DNA of 25,768 nt. Origin: Polaromonas sp. UBA5171 (GTDB taxonomy: Bacteria; Pseudomonadota; Gammaproteobacteria; Burkholderiales; Burkholderiaceae_C). Below are positions 7,925 through 16,046 of this stretch, in pieces. A program made the position numbers and the translations under genes. Every line of letters begins with the position of its first letter. Within the stretch, counting starts at the first letter, position 1. The notes beneath the pieces are model-generated. The model made no database searches. It was given only the letters and a program-made list of their open reading frames with translations, and was not told the origin of the DNA. The DNA lies in contig DHWX01000130.1 in the NCBI GenBank assembly GCA_002413395.1, forward strand, positions 53,396-79,163. The letters run 5' to 3'.

Positions 7925-7971
7925 GGTTCAAAAAAAGCCGCCTGGGAACAACAGGCGGCTCTTTTTGAACC
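7925..7971 (-). terminator. Strong hairpin terminator between hpf and ptsN (possibly bidirectional)
   Basis: A 20-bp stem with one mismatch pairs 7925-7944 with 7952-7971 around a 7-nt loop. Its GC core is AGCCGCCTG / CAGGCGGCT (7936-7944 / 7952-7960). On the minus strand the core is followed by six T, as in an intrinsic terminator downstream of hpf; the plus strand also has CTTTTT after the core. The outer GGTTCAAAAA / TTTTTGAACC pairing extends the stem. Confidence 0.75.
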
Positions 7972-8010
7972 ATCGCTCGATTCGCAGCAACAAGAGTAGG
8001 AAACTTTAGA

Positions 8011-8343
8011 TTACTCGGTTTCCCGCTTGGCCGTGGCGTGATGGTGTTCCTGCGTTTTGGTTTTGTATCGCCCAACCTGGCGGTCCAGTTTGTCAGTCAA
8101 CTCATCAACCGCAGCATAAAGATCAGCGTGCGAACTTTCGGCAAACAAGTCGCAGCCCTTGACGCGCACATTGCACTCGGCCCGTTGACGTTTTTCCTTT
8201 TCTTTCATGTTGTCGACCGTCAGCAGGACTTTGACATCCACGACCTGGTCAAAATGCCGGGTAATCCGGTCCAGCTTGGACTGGACATAGCCGCGTAGCG
8301 CGGGGGTAACTTCAAGGTGGTGACCGCTGATTGTCAAGTTCAT
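8011..8343 (-). CDS. hpf: Ribosome hibernation-promoting factor (short HPF / YfiA family)
   Basis: Binds the small ribosomal subunit and promotes inactive ribosome dimers in stationary phase. The 110-aa protein MNLTISGHHLEVTPALRGYV...LDRITRHFD...KGCDLFAESSHADLYAAVDELTDKLDRQV has the S30AE/sigma-54 modulation domain and lacks the C-terminal dimerisation domain of long HPF. The start at 8343 is chosen because AAGGAG lies 7 nt upstream and family members begin MNLxISG; an open frame extends further upstream to 8535 but looks non-coding. The usual rpoN neighbour is not here; the ptsN-hprK side of the cluster is kept. Confidence 0.95.
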   Translation of the reverse strand: MNLTISGHHLEVTPALRGYVQSKLDRITRHFDQVVDVKVLLTVDNMKEKEKRQRAECNVRVKGCDLFAESSHADLYAAVDELTDKLDRQVGRYKTKTQEHHHATAKRETE

Positions 8344-8832
8344 AAGGAAACTCCTTTTCCAAAGTTGGAACGCATTGAAAACACCGTCATGCCAATCAAG
8401 CAAGGCGGTGGTCGGGGGACGTCTTCCTGAATTTACTATGCGCCCGAAGGCCTGCAATTGCAAGCTTGCGCTGCAACAAATAGGGGAATTTCCTGAAAAA
8501 TCCCCACCCCGGCTCTGGGCAACTCCGGGAATCATGGACGCGGCAGACGCGAGATTGATGGCCCCTCTTTCGCTCCCTCCAGAGCCTGTCAGCGCGATTG
8601 CCAGCGGTGATCAATCGGCGTTGAAGTGCCATAATTGCCACTGATTCATTCTGTAGAAATCCTTGGAAAGCAGCCCCAGTCGCCAGCTTTCAACACTGCG
8701 GACTGACGCAGACTAAGGCCAACGGAGGTCAGGGGATTTTGCAAGCGATAGCAGCGCCATCCACAACCTCCTCTTGCGCAAGGCTTTCATCGTGCCTTGC
8801 GACAGCCCTTCCAATTCGATAGGCAGTCCGTC
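8344..8832. other. Intergenic region between hpf and corA (no gene seen)
   Basis: About 490 bp between divergent hpf and corA. No reading frame here resembles a protein family. It holds two adjacent perfect palindromes, TGCAATTGCA (8453-8462) and GCAAGCTTGC (8460-8469), and a small imperfect hairpin with GGGGA/TCCCC arms (8483-8505). A CATAAT near 8629 could be a -10 for corA, but no good -35 accompanies it. A long corA leader, as known for some Mg2+ transporter genes, cannot be shown or excluded by eye. Confidence 0.5.
8351..8356 (-). promoter_or_regulatory. Ribosome binding site that sets the hpf start
   Basis: AAGGAG on the minus strand, 7 nt before the ATG at 8343. It supports the short 110-aa HPF over an upstream in-frame start. 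Confidence 0.75.
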
Positions 8833-9819
8833 ATGCTCAATATTTTCACGCTCGCTAACGGCAGGCTTTTTCAGGAAGAAATCGAATCGCTGGAAGAGCT
8901 CTCCAGATTCCAGCCCATCTGGGTCGACCTGGAAGCCCCGACCCTTGAAGAAAAACGCTGGATCAAACAATATTACGGCCTGTCAATTCCCGAGAACGCG
9001 ATGGATGAGGACATTGAAGAGTCCGCTCGGTTTTACGAGGAAGACAACGGCGAGTTGCACATACGCTCCGATTTTCTGATCGCCGACGAGGACGAGCCGC
9101 GCACCGTGCGCGTCGCTTTCATCCTCAATCTGGTCAACGACGACCTGAAAAGCAAGGGCGTGCTGTTTTCAATTCATGACGAGGATGTGCCGGTGTTCAG
9201 GCTGCTGCGCATGCGCGCACGCCGCGCGCCGGGCCTGATCGAAGACGCCAAGGAGGTGCTGCTCAAGCTGTTTGATGCTGACGCCGAATACTCGGCCGAC
9301 ACCCTTGAGGGCATTTACGTTGATCTTGAAAAAGTCAGTTCTAAAGTGCTCTCGGGCAACGTCACCGATGCCATGGCTGGCGAGGTGTTGGGCGCCATTG
9401 CCCGTCATGAAGACATGAGCGGCCGCATTCGCCGCAACGTGATGGACACGCGGCGCGCCGTCAGCTTCATGATGCGCAGCAAGATGCTCAATGCCGAGCA
9501 GTTCGAGGAGGCGCGGCAGATTTTGCGCGACATCGACTCGCTCGACTCGCACACCGCTTTCCTGTTTGACAAGATCAACTTTTTGATGGACGCCACGGTC
9601 GGCTTCATCAACATCAACCAGAACAAGATCATCAAGATATTCTCGGTGGCCAGCGTCGCATTGCTGCCGCCCACGCTGATTGCCAGCGTGTACGGCATGA
9701 ACTTCAAGCTCATGCCAGAACTCGACTGGGCATTCGGCTACCCTTTTGCCGTGGTACTGATGACTGGCAGCGCCGTGCTGCCCATGTGGTATTTCAGGAA
9801 ACGCGGCTGGCTCAAATAG
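8833..9819 (+). CDS. corA: Magnesium/cobalt transport protein CorA
   Basis: Pentameric inner-membrane channel for Mg2+ (and Co2+) uptake. The large cytoplasmic N-terminal domain is followed by the membrane region: IFSVASVALLPPTLIASVYGMNF contains the first TM helix and the YGMN signature (GMN at 288-290), then the second TM helix and a basic tail ending FRKRGWLK. The length is 328 aa from the ATG at 8833 (MLNIFTLANG); an upstream in-frame TTG at 8797 would add 12 residues not typical of CorA. It is convergent with mtnN, with a 20-bp gap. Confidence 0.96.
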   Translation: MLNIFTLANGRLFQEEIESLEELSRFQPIWVDLEAPTLEEKRWIKQYYGLSIPENAMDEDIEESARFYEEDNGELHIRSDFLIADEDEPRTVRVAFILNLVNDDLKSKGVLFSIHDEDVPVFRLLRMRARRAPGLIEDAKEVLLKLFDADAEYSADTLEGIYVDLEKVSSKVLSGNVTDAMAGEVLGAIARHEDMSGRIRRNVMDTRRAVSFMMRSKMLNAEQFEEARQILRDIDSLDSHTAFLFDKINFLMDATVGFININQNKIIKIFSVASVALLPPTLIASVYGMNFKLMPELDWAFGYPFAVVLMTGSAVLPMWYFRKRGWLK

Positions 9820-9839
9820 GAGCCCCACGCCGATGACAT

Positions 9840-10625
9840 TTACAGCGAAATCAAAAGCCGCTGAATAATCGCATGCGCATAACGACTGGCCACCTCGTTC
9901 ACAAAGCGCTGAAAATCGACGTGGGCGCTGTCGTCCGCGCGGTCTGAAATGGTGCGCACGGCGGCAAACGGCACGCCGTAGTCCAGGCAGACTTGCGCCA
10001 CGGCTGCGCCCTCCATCTCGACTGCCAGCACCTCATGCCCGGCGCTTGCCAGCGCAGCCAGCAACGCGCGGGATTCATTGGCCCCGGAAACAAAGCGGTC
10101 ACCGCTGGCAATCGGGCCCCGGTGAACGCGGGTTCCGGGAAACCGGTAAGTCGCCAGACTGGCGTGTCCCTTGGCATGTTCACTCTCCAGCGCCTTGCAG
10201 GCTGCCTCAAAAAGCAGTGCGGTCAAGGTTGCATCACTGTCAAATCGGGCTTTGCCGTAAAACGGCACTTCGTAGCGTGGAAATAACGGCGAGACATCCA
10301 GATCGTGCTGCATGAAATCCGTGGCAACCACGACATCTCCCACCTTCACTTCCGTACCCCCCCCCCCCGCCACGCCCGTGAACACCATGCGCCCTACGCC
10401 AAAACGCTCGATCAGCGCCGTTGCGGTGGTAGCGGCGGCGACCTTGCCAATTCGTGACAATGCCAGCACCACGGGTTGGCCCTGCAAATCACCCTGCCAG
10501 AACTCGCGGCCAGCATGGCTGAGCTTGCGCGGATGCTGCAGCAATTCGATCAGGCCATACTGTTCCTGGGGAAGGGCACTCAGAATGGCGGTGGGCGTTA
10601 CGGCAGGCAGGACGGTATTTGGCAT
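9840..10625 (-). CDS. mtnN: 5'-methylthioadenosine/S-adenosylhomocysteine nucleosidase
   Basis: Hydrolyses MTA and SAH to adenine and thioribose or ribosylhomocysteine, linking polyamine, methylation and methionine salvage metabolism. Family marks include LSRIGKVAAA, FTGVAGG (83-88), VKVGDVVVAT, the purine/ribose site EMEGAAVAQVC (EMEG at 203-206) and TISDRADDSAH with the catalytic Asp at about 228. It is 261 aa from the ATG at 10625; a GTG at 10640 is an alternative start. The codons for GGGG at 87-90 lie within a 12-G tract; the spacing from FTG to KVGD matches E. coli MTAN as I recall it, so the frame shown appears right. It is convergent with corA and downstream of an acyl-CoA ligase. Confidence 0.92.
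   Translation of the reverse strand: MPNTVLPAVTPTAILSALPQEQYGLIELLQHPRKLSHAGREFWQGDLQGQPVVLALSRIGKVAAATTATALIERFGVGRMVFTGVAGGGGTEVKVGDVVVATDFMQHDLDVSPLFPRYEVPFYGKARFDSDATLTALLFEAACKALESEHAKGHASLATYRFPGTRVHRGPIASGDRFVSGANESRALLAALASAGHEVLAVEMEGAAVAQVCLDYGVPFAAVRTISDRADDSAHVDFQRFVNEVASRYAHAIIQRLLISL
10357..10368. repeat. 12-base homopolymer C tract (G on the coding strand) inside mtnN
   Basis: Twelve consecutive C on the plus strand read as G12 in mtnN, encoding the Gly run at residues 87-90. A gain or loss of one base would frameshift the nucleosidase in its first half, so this is either a phase-variation-like site or a place where read length could be miscounted. Confidence 0.9.
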
Positions 10626-10731
10626 GGGCCGATTTTGCACACAAAGCGCCGACCAAACTGGGGCAGGAGAAAAAAAGCAGCAGCGTCGCCTCTGGAAAGC
10701 CTTTGCAGGCTCTAAAACTTGTTCGTCTAAC

Positions 10732-12420
10732 CTATTTCTTGTCGCGCAGTTCGCGGCGCAAAATTTTCCCCACCGGCGTCTTGGGCAGATCGGTACGGAA
10801 CTCCACCACCTTGGGCTGCTTGTAACCGGTGAGGTTGGCCTTGCAATACTCGCGCACCTGGGCTTCCGTCAGGTCCGGATTTTTCCGGACAATCACCAAC
10901 TTCACCGCTTCGCCGGATTTGGCGTCGGGCATGCCCACGCAAGCGACCTCCAGCACGCCATCGAGCTTGGCGACCAGGTCTTCGATTTCGTTGGGATAAA
11001 CATTGAAACCACTGACCAGAATCATGTCCTTCTTGCGGTCAACAATCTTGAAGAAACCGTTTTCATCGACCACGCCGATGTCGCCCGATTTGAAATAACC
11101 ATCCGGCGTCATGACCTTGGCGGTTTCATCGGGACGCTGCCAGTAGCCAGCCATGACCTGCGGGCCCTTGATGGCGATCTCACCGGGCTGGCCCGGCGCC
11201 ACTTCTTTACCGTCGTCATCGAGCAGCTTGAAATACGTGCTGGGAAGCGGAACACCGATGGTGCCGCTAAAGGTTTTGCTGTTGGTCGGGTTGCAACTGG
11301 CGGACGGCGAGGTTTCGCTCAAGCCATAGCCTTCGCAGATGGGACAACCGGTTTTTTCCAGCCAAAGCCTGGCCACCGCGCTTTGCACGGCCATGCCGCC
11401 GCCGAGCGAAACTTTTAGGTGCGACCAGTCCACGGTATTGAAGTCAGGATGGTTGGCCAGACCATTGAACAGCGTGTTGACCGCCGGAAAACTATGCACC
11501 GTGTGTTTGGAGAGCTCCTTGAGCACGGCCGACAGGTCACGCGGATTCGGGATCAGGATGTTTTTGCCGCCAGTGCGCATGCCCAGCATCATGTTCACGG
11601 TAAAGGCAAAGATGTGATACAGCGGCAGCGCGCAGACATAGGTCGTCTGCACATCCGCGGACATGTCGGCCATGGCCGGACCGTTCCACGCCTCGGATTG
11701 CAGCACATTGGCAATCACGTTACGGTGCAACAGTACCGCGCCTTTCGAGACACCAGTCGTGCCGCCGGTGTACTGCAACAAAGCCACATCATCGGGCTGG
11801 ATATCGGGACGCCTGAGCGTGCCGCGCGTGCCCCGTGCCACTGCGTCGTTAAAGCGCACCGCGCCGGGCAAGTTGAAGGCGGGCACCATCTTCTTGACAT
11901 GGCGCACCACATAATTGACCAGCGCACCCTTGAGCAGTCCGAGCTGGTCGCCCATGGCGCACAGCACGACATGCTTGAGTGGCGTGTTGGCGATGCACTG
12001 CTCCAGCGTATTGGCAAAGTTCTCGATGATGACGATCGCCTTGGCACCTGAGTCCTTGAGTTGATGTTCCAGTTCACGCGGCGTGTAAAGCGGGTTGACA
12101 TTAACCACAACATAGCCGGAGCGCAGGATGGCGGCCACCGCTACCGGGTACTGCGGCACGTTGGGCATCATGATGGCGACGCGGTCGCCTTTGGCCAGGC
12201 CCAGCCCCTGCAAATAGGCACCAAAGGCTTGGGACAGGCTGTCCGTTTCGGCAAAGGTGATGTCCTTGCCCATGAAACTGTAGGCGACACGGCTGCCGTA
12301 CTTCTTGAAGCTTTCCTCCATCAAGGCCACCAGCGAGGGGTACTGGGAAGCATCGATATCGGCGGGAACGCCCGCCGGGTAGGCCTTGAGCCAAGGGCGA
12401 TCAATCGTCGCAGCAGTCAT
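10732..12420 (-). CDS. fadD: Long-chain fatty acid--CoA ligase (AMP-forming)
   Basis: Activates fatty acids to acyl-CoA via an acyl-adenylate, feeding beta-oxidation or lipid synthesis. The 562-aa protein has the AMP-binding P-loop YTGGTTGVSKG (217-227), the adenylate motif GYGLSETSPS, and the C-terminal SGDIGVVDENGFFKIVDRKKDMI and SGFNVYPNEIE hinge region, ending with KTPVGKILRREL, where the catalytic Lys lies. GGAGAG lies 6 nt before the ATG at 12420. Length and order match FadD (E. coli 561 aa); the exact chain-length preference is not visible. It sits 95 bp downstream of pntB on the same strand, with a possible weak terminator between. Confidence 0.93.
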   Translation of the reverse strand: MTAATIDRPWLKAYPAGVPADIDASQYPSLVALMEESFKKYGSRVAYSFMGKDITFAETDSLSQAFGAYLQGLGLAKGDRVAIMMPNVPQYPVAVAAILRSGYVVVNVNPLYTPRELEHQLKDSGAKAIVIIENFANTLEQCIANTPLKHVVLCAMGDQLGLLKGALVNYVVRHVKKMVPAFNLPGAVRFNDAVARGTRGTLRRPDIQPDDVALLQYTGGTTGVSKGAVLLHRNVIANVLQSEAWNGPAMADMSADVQTTYVCALPLYHIFAFTVNMMLGMRTGGKNILIPNPRDLSAVLKELSKHTVHSFPAVNTLFNGLANHPDFNTVDWSHLKVSLGGGMAVQSAVARLWLEKTGCPICEGYGLSETSPSASCNPTNSKTFSGTIGVPLPSTYFKLLDDDGKEVAPGQPGEIAIKGPQVMAGYWQRPDETAKVMTPDGYFKSGDIGVVDENGFFKIVDRKKDMILVSGFNVYPNEIEDLVAKLDGVLEVACVGMPDAKSGEAVKLVIVRKNPDLTEAQVREYCKANLTGYKQPKVVEFRTDLPKTPVGKILRRELRDKK

Positions 12421-12449
12421 GTTTGTCTCTCCATTACAGTTTTCTTACA

Positions 12450-12467
12450 GCCCCAAATTCTCGGGGC
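12450..12467 (-). terminator. Weak hairpin between pntB and fadD
   Basis: GCCCC (12450-12454) pairs with GGGGC (12463-12467) around an 8-nt loop. The minus-strand tail (TGTAAGAAAACT) is only weakly T-rich, so termination after pntB is possible but doubtful. Confidence 0.3.
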
Positions 12468-12515
12468 AAGCGTTCTTCGTGACTACTGCGTTTTCCCTAG
12501 TATCTCCAGGCTAGA

Positions 12516-13934
12516 TCAGACTTTGAGCGCGGTCAGGACTTCTTCGAGCATTTTCTTGGCATCGCCAAACAGCATGCGATTGTTGTCCTTGTAGAACAGC
12601 GGGTTATCGACTCCAGCGTAGCCCGAGGCCATGCTGCGCTTCATAACGATAGAGGTCTTGGCCTTCCAGACTTCAAGCACCGGCATGCCGGCAATCGGGC
12701 TGGTCGGGTCTTCCTGCGCCGCCGGGTTGACGATGTCGTTGGCACCAATCACGATGGCTACGTCGGTATCGGGAAAGTCTTCGTTCAACTCGTCCATTTC
12801 AAACACGATGTCGTAAGGCACCTTGGCTTCGGCCAGCAGCACATTCATGTGGCCGGGCATGCGGCCCGCCACCGGGTGAATGCCAAAGCGCACGTTGACG
12901 CCTTTCTCGCGCAACTGCTTGGTAATCTCAAACACGGTGTGCTGCGCCTGCGCCACGGCCATGCCATAGCCCGGAACGATGATGACGTTCTTGGCTTCAC
13001 GCAGCAGTTCGGCGGTTTCGGTGGCGTTAATCGGAGTCACTTCACCTACCGGTTGAAGCTCGCCACCCGCAGCTTTCGGTGCCGCGCTGACGGTGCCAAA
13101 GCCGCCCGCAATCACGCTGATGAAGCTGCGATTCATGGCGTTGCACATGATGTAGGACAGAATGGCGCCGCTCGATCCCACCAAGGCACCGGTCACGATC
13201 AGCAAATCATTGGACAGCATGAACCCGGTGGCGGCGGCCGCCCAGCCCGAGTAACTGTTGAGCATGGACACCACCACTGGCATGTCAGCGCCGCCGATGG
13301 CCATCACCATATGGACGCCAAACAGCAACGCAACGGCCGTCATCACAATCAGCGGCGTCATGCCGGCGCTCAAAGTCTCGGCGTGCAGGAACTCGCGCCC
13401 AAAATAGATCACCACCAGCAGGCCGACCAGATTCATCCAGTGGCGGCCAGGCAGCAGCATGGGATTGCCACTGATGCGCCCTGACAACTTGCCAAACGCG
13501 ATGACAGAGCCAGAGAATGTGACCGCACCGATCAGGATGCCGATATAAATTTCCATTTCGTGAATGGTCTTGGCCGCGCCGGTAAAGCTCAGGGCTGCCG
13601 CCGGATCGATGTAGGTGGCAAAACCGACCAGCATCGCCGCCAGGCCGACCATGCTGTGCATCAGCGCCACCAGTTCGGGCATCTGGGTCATTTGCACAGT
13701 GCGGGCCGCGTACAAACCGATCGCGGCACCAATCACCATGGCGCCAACAATCCAGGGGATGCCCGCCATGGTCACGGCCGGGCCAAACACGGTGGCCAGC
13801 ACGGCCAGCGTCATGCCAATCATGCCGTAGAGGTTGCCACGCAGCGAAGTTGCCTGGTTGGACAGGCCACCGAGGCTCAGGATAAAAAGAATGGTCGCTC
13901 CGATGTAAGAGACCGTTGCCAGGCTTGCAGACAT
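12516..13934 (-). CDS. pntB: NAD(P) transhydrogenase subunit beta
   Basis: Membrane and NADP(H)-binding subunit of the proton-translocating transhydrogenase, which makes NADPH from NADH using the proton gradient. The 472-aa protein has a multi-helix membrane domain through about residue 275, then a soluble NADP domain with VIIVPGYGMAVAQAQH, FGIHPVAGRMPGHMNVLLAEA, DTDVAIVIGANDIVNPAA and VMKRSMASGYAGVDNPLF, all standard PntB motifs. It starts at the ATG at 13934, 12 bp after the pntA stop, so the two are one unit. The frame is intact, unlike pntA. Confidence 0.97.
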   Translation of the reverse strand: MSASLATVSYIGATILFILSLGGLSNQATSLRGNLYGMIGMTLAVLATVFGPAVTMAGIPWIVGAMVIGAAIGLYAARTVQMTQMPELVALMHSMVGLAAMLVGFATYIDPAAALSFTGAAKTIHEMEIYIGILIGAVTFSGSVIAFGKLSGRISGNPMLLPGRHWMNLVGLLVVIYFGREFLHAETLSAGMTPLIVMTAVALLFGVHMVMAIGGADMPVVVSMLNSYSGWAAAATGFMLSNDLLIVTGALVGSSGAILSYIMCNAMNRSFISVIAGGFGTVSAAPKAAGGELQPVGEVTPINATETAELLREAKNVIIVPGYGMAVAQAQHTVFEITKQLREKGVNVRFGIHPVAGRMPGHMNVLLAEAKVPYDIVFEMDELNEDFPDTDVAIVIGANDIVNPAAQEDPTSPIAGMPVLEVWKAKTSIVMKRSMASGYAGVDNPLFYKDNNRMLFGDAKKMLEEVLTALKV

Positions 13935-13946
13935 TAATTGTCTCCC

Positions 13947-15594
13947 TTATTTGCGGAACATGGCCAGCATGCGCTGGGTCACGGCGAAGCCGCCGAACAT
14001 ATTGATGGAAGTGAGCACAATGCCGACCGCGGCCAGCCCGCGGATCCAGTCATCGGGCCGATCCACGGCCCCTGCAATGGGCGAAATCTGAACCAGCGCG
14101 CCGATGGCGATGATGCTGCTGATGGCATTGGTCACGCTCATGAGTGGCGTGTGCAGGGCGGGCTTGACATTCCACACTACCATGTAGCCAACAAAACAGG
14201 CCAGCACAAACACCGTGAAATGCGGCAGAAATTCCTTGGGTGCGCTGGCACCAATCAGCCAGAACAGCAGGGCCGCCACGCCAAAAATCACCGCCGAACG
14301 CTGACCCGATGCAGGTCCGCTGCTGGCGCCGTGTCCCCCCTTGGGCTTGGCCACCACGGCCGGCGGTTTTGCCGTGGCAGCGGGCGCTGCCGAGAGCTTG
14401 GGCGCTGGCGGCGGCCAGGTGATCCCGCCTTCCTTGATGACCGTCAGGCCGCGGATGGCGTCGTCGTCCATGTTGACGTTGATGATGCCGTCCTTGGTCT
14501 TGCAAAGCTCTTCGGCAACGCGAAACAGGTTGGTGGCATACAGCGTCGACGACTGCTTGGATAGGCGGCTGACCAGGTCGGTGTAACCGACGATGGTCAC
14601 GCCGTGCTTCACCACCACCTGGCCGGGGTTGGTCAGTTCGCAGTTGCCGCCCTGCTCGGCGGCCATGTCGACGATGACGCTACCTGGCTTCATGCTCTTC
14701 ACCATCTCGGCGGTAATCAGCTTGGGCGCGGGCTTGCCGGGGATCAGCGCGGTGGTGATGATGATGTCTACTTCCTTCGCCTGCGTGGCGTACATCTCGC
14801 GCTGTGCCTGCTGGAAGCCCTCGCTCATCACCTTGGCGTAGCCGCCGCCACCGCCGCCTTCTTCCTCATATTCGACTTTCACGAATTCGCCACCCAGGGA
14901 TTTGACCTGGTCGGCCACTTCGGCACGAGTGTCGTTGGCGCGCACGATGGCGCCCAGGCCGGCAGCAGTGCCGATCGCGGCCAGGCCGGCGACGCCGGCA
15001 CCGGCGATGAAAACCTTGGCTGGCGGAACCTTGCCCGCGGCCGTGATCTGGCCGTTGAAGAAACGGCCCGAAGGCGTTGGCGGCCTCGATGACGGCGCGG
15101 TAGCCGGCGACGCCGGCCTGGGAGGTCAAAGCGTCCATCTTCTGGGCGCGGGAGAGCGTCCGCGGCAGCGAGTCGATGGCCAGCACGGTGACCTTGCGCG
15201 CCGCGAGCTGCTGCATCAGTTCAGGGTTCTGCGCCGGCCAGATGAAGCTGATCAGGGTCTGGCCCTCGCGCATCAGGCCAACTTCCTCGGGCGTCGGTGC
15301 GCGCACCTTGAAGACGATATCGGAGGCGGCCCACAGATTGGCCGCGCCTTCGATGATTTCGGCACCGGCGGTGCGATAGACCTCGTCGCTGAAATTTGCC
15401 GCGTCCCCCGCACCCGACTCGACGACGACCTGGAACCCGAGCTTGATGAGTTTTTCCACCACCTCGGGCACTGTGGCGACGCGTTTTTCACCCGGGAAAA
15501 TTTCTCGCGGAACGCCAATGCGCTGCGCCGACTTGGGGGCAACGACGACCGGGGTTATTCCCGATGTCGTCATAGTAGATACACCAGTTTGCAT
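13947..15594 (-). pseudogene. pntA: NAD(P) transhydrogenase subunit alpha, interrupted by a one-base frameshift
   Basis: PntA binds NAD(H) and partners PntB. The N-terminal part (to AGVAGYRAVIEAANAFG) and the C-terminal part (from the residues after it, through VRANDTRAEVADQVKSLGGE, VDMAAEQGGNCELT and the terminal membrane helices such as AVIFGVAALLFWLIG) lie in two different frames. Removing one base near 15067-15069 (CCC on the plus strand; GGGCC on the coding strand, GGCC expected) joins them as FGRFFNGQITA. The span of 1648 bp equals 549 codons plus one base. I start at the ATG at 15594 because GAGGAG lies 8 nt upstream; the ATG at 15573 is an alternative. It may be a sequencing error or a real lesion; pntB is intact. 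Confidence 0.9.
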
Positions 15595-15601
15595 GAAGCG
15601 A

Positions 15602-15607
15602 CTCCTC
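15602..15607 (-). promoter_or_regulatory. Ribosome binding site for pntA
   Basis: GAGGAG on the minus strand, 7-8 nt before the ATG at 15594. It favours that start over the ATG at 15573. Confidence 0.6.
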
Positions 15608-15717
15608 GACTTGATTTTTGCAACAGCACGTGCACTCGCATCCCCAAGGCGAAGCCGCCAGGGTAGACACTGCGGGGGCAAGCTTAACTGAATTTGCATC
15701 AGTTTCAGGCCTGGTCA

Positions 15718-15745
15718 ATCATGATTTAGGTCAACAAAATGGCAA
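15718..15745 (-). promoter_or_regulatory. Candidate pntA promoter with an FNR-like half-palindrome
   Basis: On the minus strand TTGCCA (5 of 6) is followed after 16 bp by CATGAT (4 of 6). The 14-bp TTGACCTAAATCAT at 15721-15734 matches 8 of the 10 defined positions of the FNR/CRP-type consensus TTGAT-N4-ATCAA and overlaps the -10, a position where a regulator would normally repress. A perfect palindrome AATCATGATT (15717-15726) overlaps it. Counted by eye; tentative. Confidence 0.3.
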
Positions 15746-15980
15746 ATCACCTTGCGTCAGGCATGAGCAGACCATCAAAAGCCAAGGTCGCTGCATGGGT
15801 GGTCATGAAAAAATAATCACGGCTTTCCGGTAAATTCCATAGCTATTTATTTAGTAGCATCAACATTGTTGTTTATAGTGGATACAGCCTTATCAAATAG
15901 ATATATTGATCGCAGGACCATCGGGCAGTCCACTTCAGTCAGCAACGAATGCGGCGCAATCGCCAGCCGTGCCAGCGCAT

Positions 15981-16022
15981 AAAAATAGCCCCATGCGCCG
16001 ACTTGGCGGCGCATGGGGCTAT
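15981..16022 (-). terminator. Intrinsic terminator of mmsA
   Basis: A perfect 16-bp stem (15985-16000 with 16007-16022, arms beginning ATAGCCCCATGCG) encloses a 6-nt loop. On the minus strand it is followed by TTTTT (15981-15985). It lies 25 bp after the mmsA stop, as expected. Confidence 0.85.
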
Positions 16023-16046
16023 CGGGAAATGCCGGCTATTGACCAG

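Larger units (their letters stand above)
15595..15984. other. Intergenic region upstream of pntA (no gene seen)
   Basis: About 390 bp between pntA and the mmsA terminator. AT content is higher than in the neighbours (15820-15910). It holds the candidate pntA promoter and an imperfect palindrome GCTATTTATTTAGTAGC at about 15841-15857, related to the fur-hprK palindrome. No plausible protein-coding frame is seen. Confidence 0.5.

Noticed and set aside
8380..8400. A sigma-54 promoter upstream of hpf (TGGCATG on the minus strand)
   Set aside because: The -24 GG is present, but the -12 GC at the required spacing is missing (TT instead).
8344..8535. N-terminal extension of HPF by 64 residues
   Set aside because: A strong AAGGAG RBS sits before the ATG at 8343, and family members start at MNLxISG.
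8375..8644. Plus-strand open frame in the hpf-corA gap
   Set aside because: No RBS, no domain and low-complexity composition; most likely chance.
8725..8775. tRNA-like or small RNA gene upstream of corA
   Set aside because: No cloverleaf, T-loop or anticodon arm could be drawn by eye.
10680..10715. Terminator downstream of fadD (AGCCT-GCAA-AGGCT)
   Set aside because: Only a 5-bp stem and no adjacent T-run; the T-run further on does not follow a stem.
12849..13484. Long plus-strand open frame opposite pntB
   Set aside because: Shadow of pntB, with a His/Gln-rich translation typical of antisense frames in GC-rich DNA.
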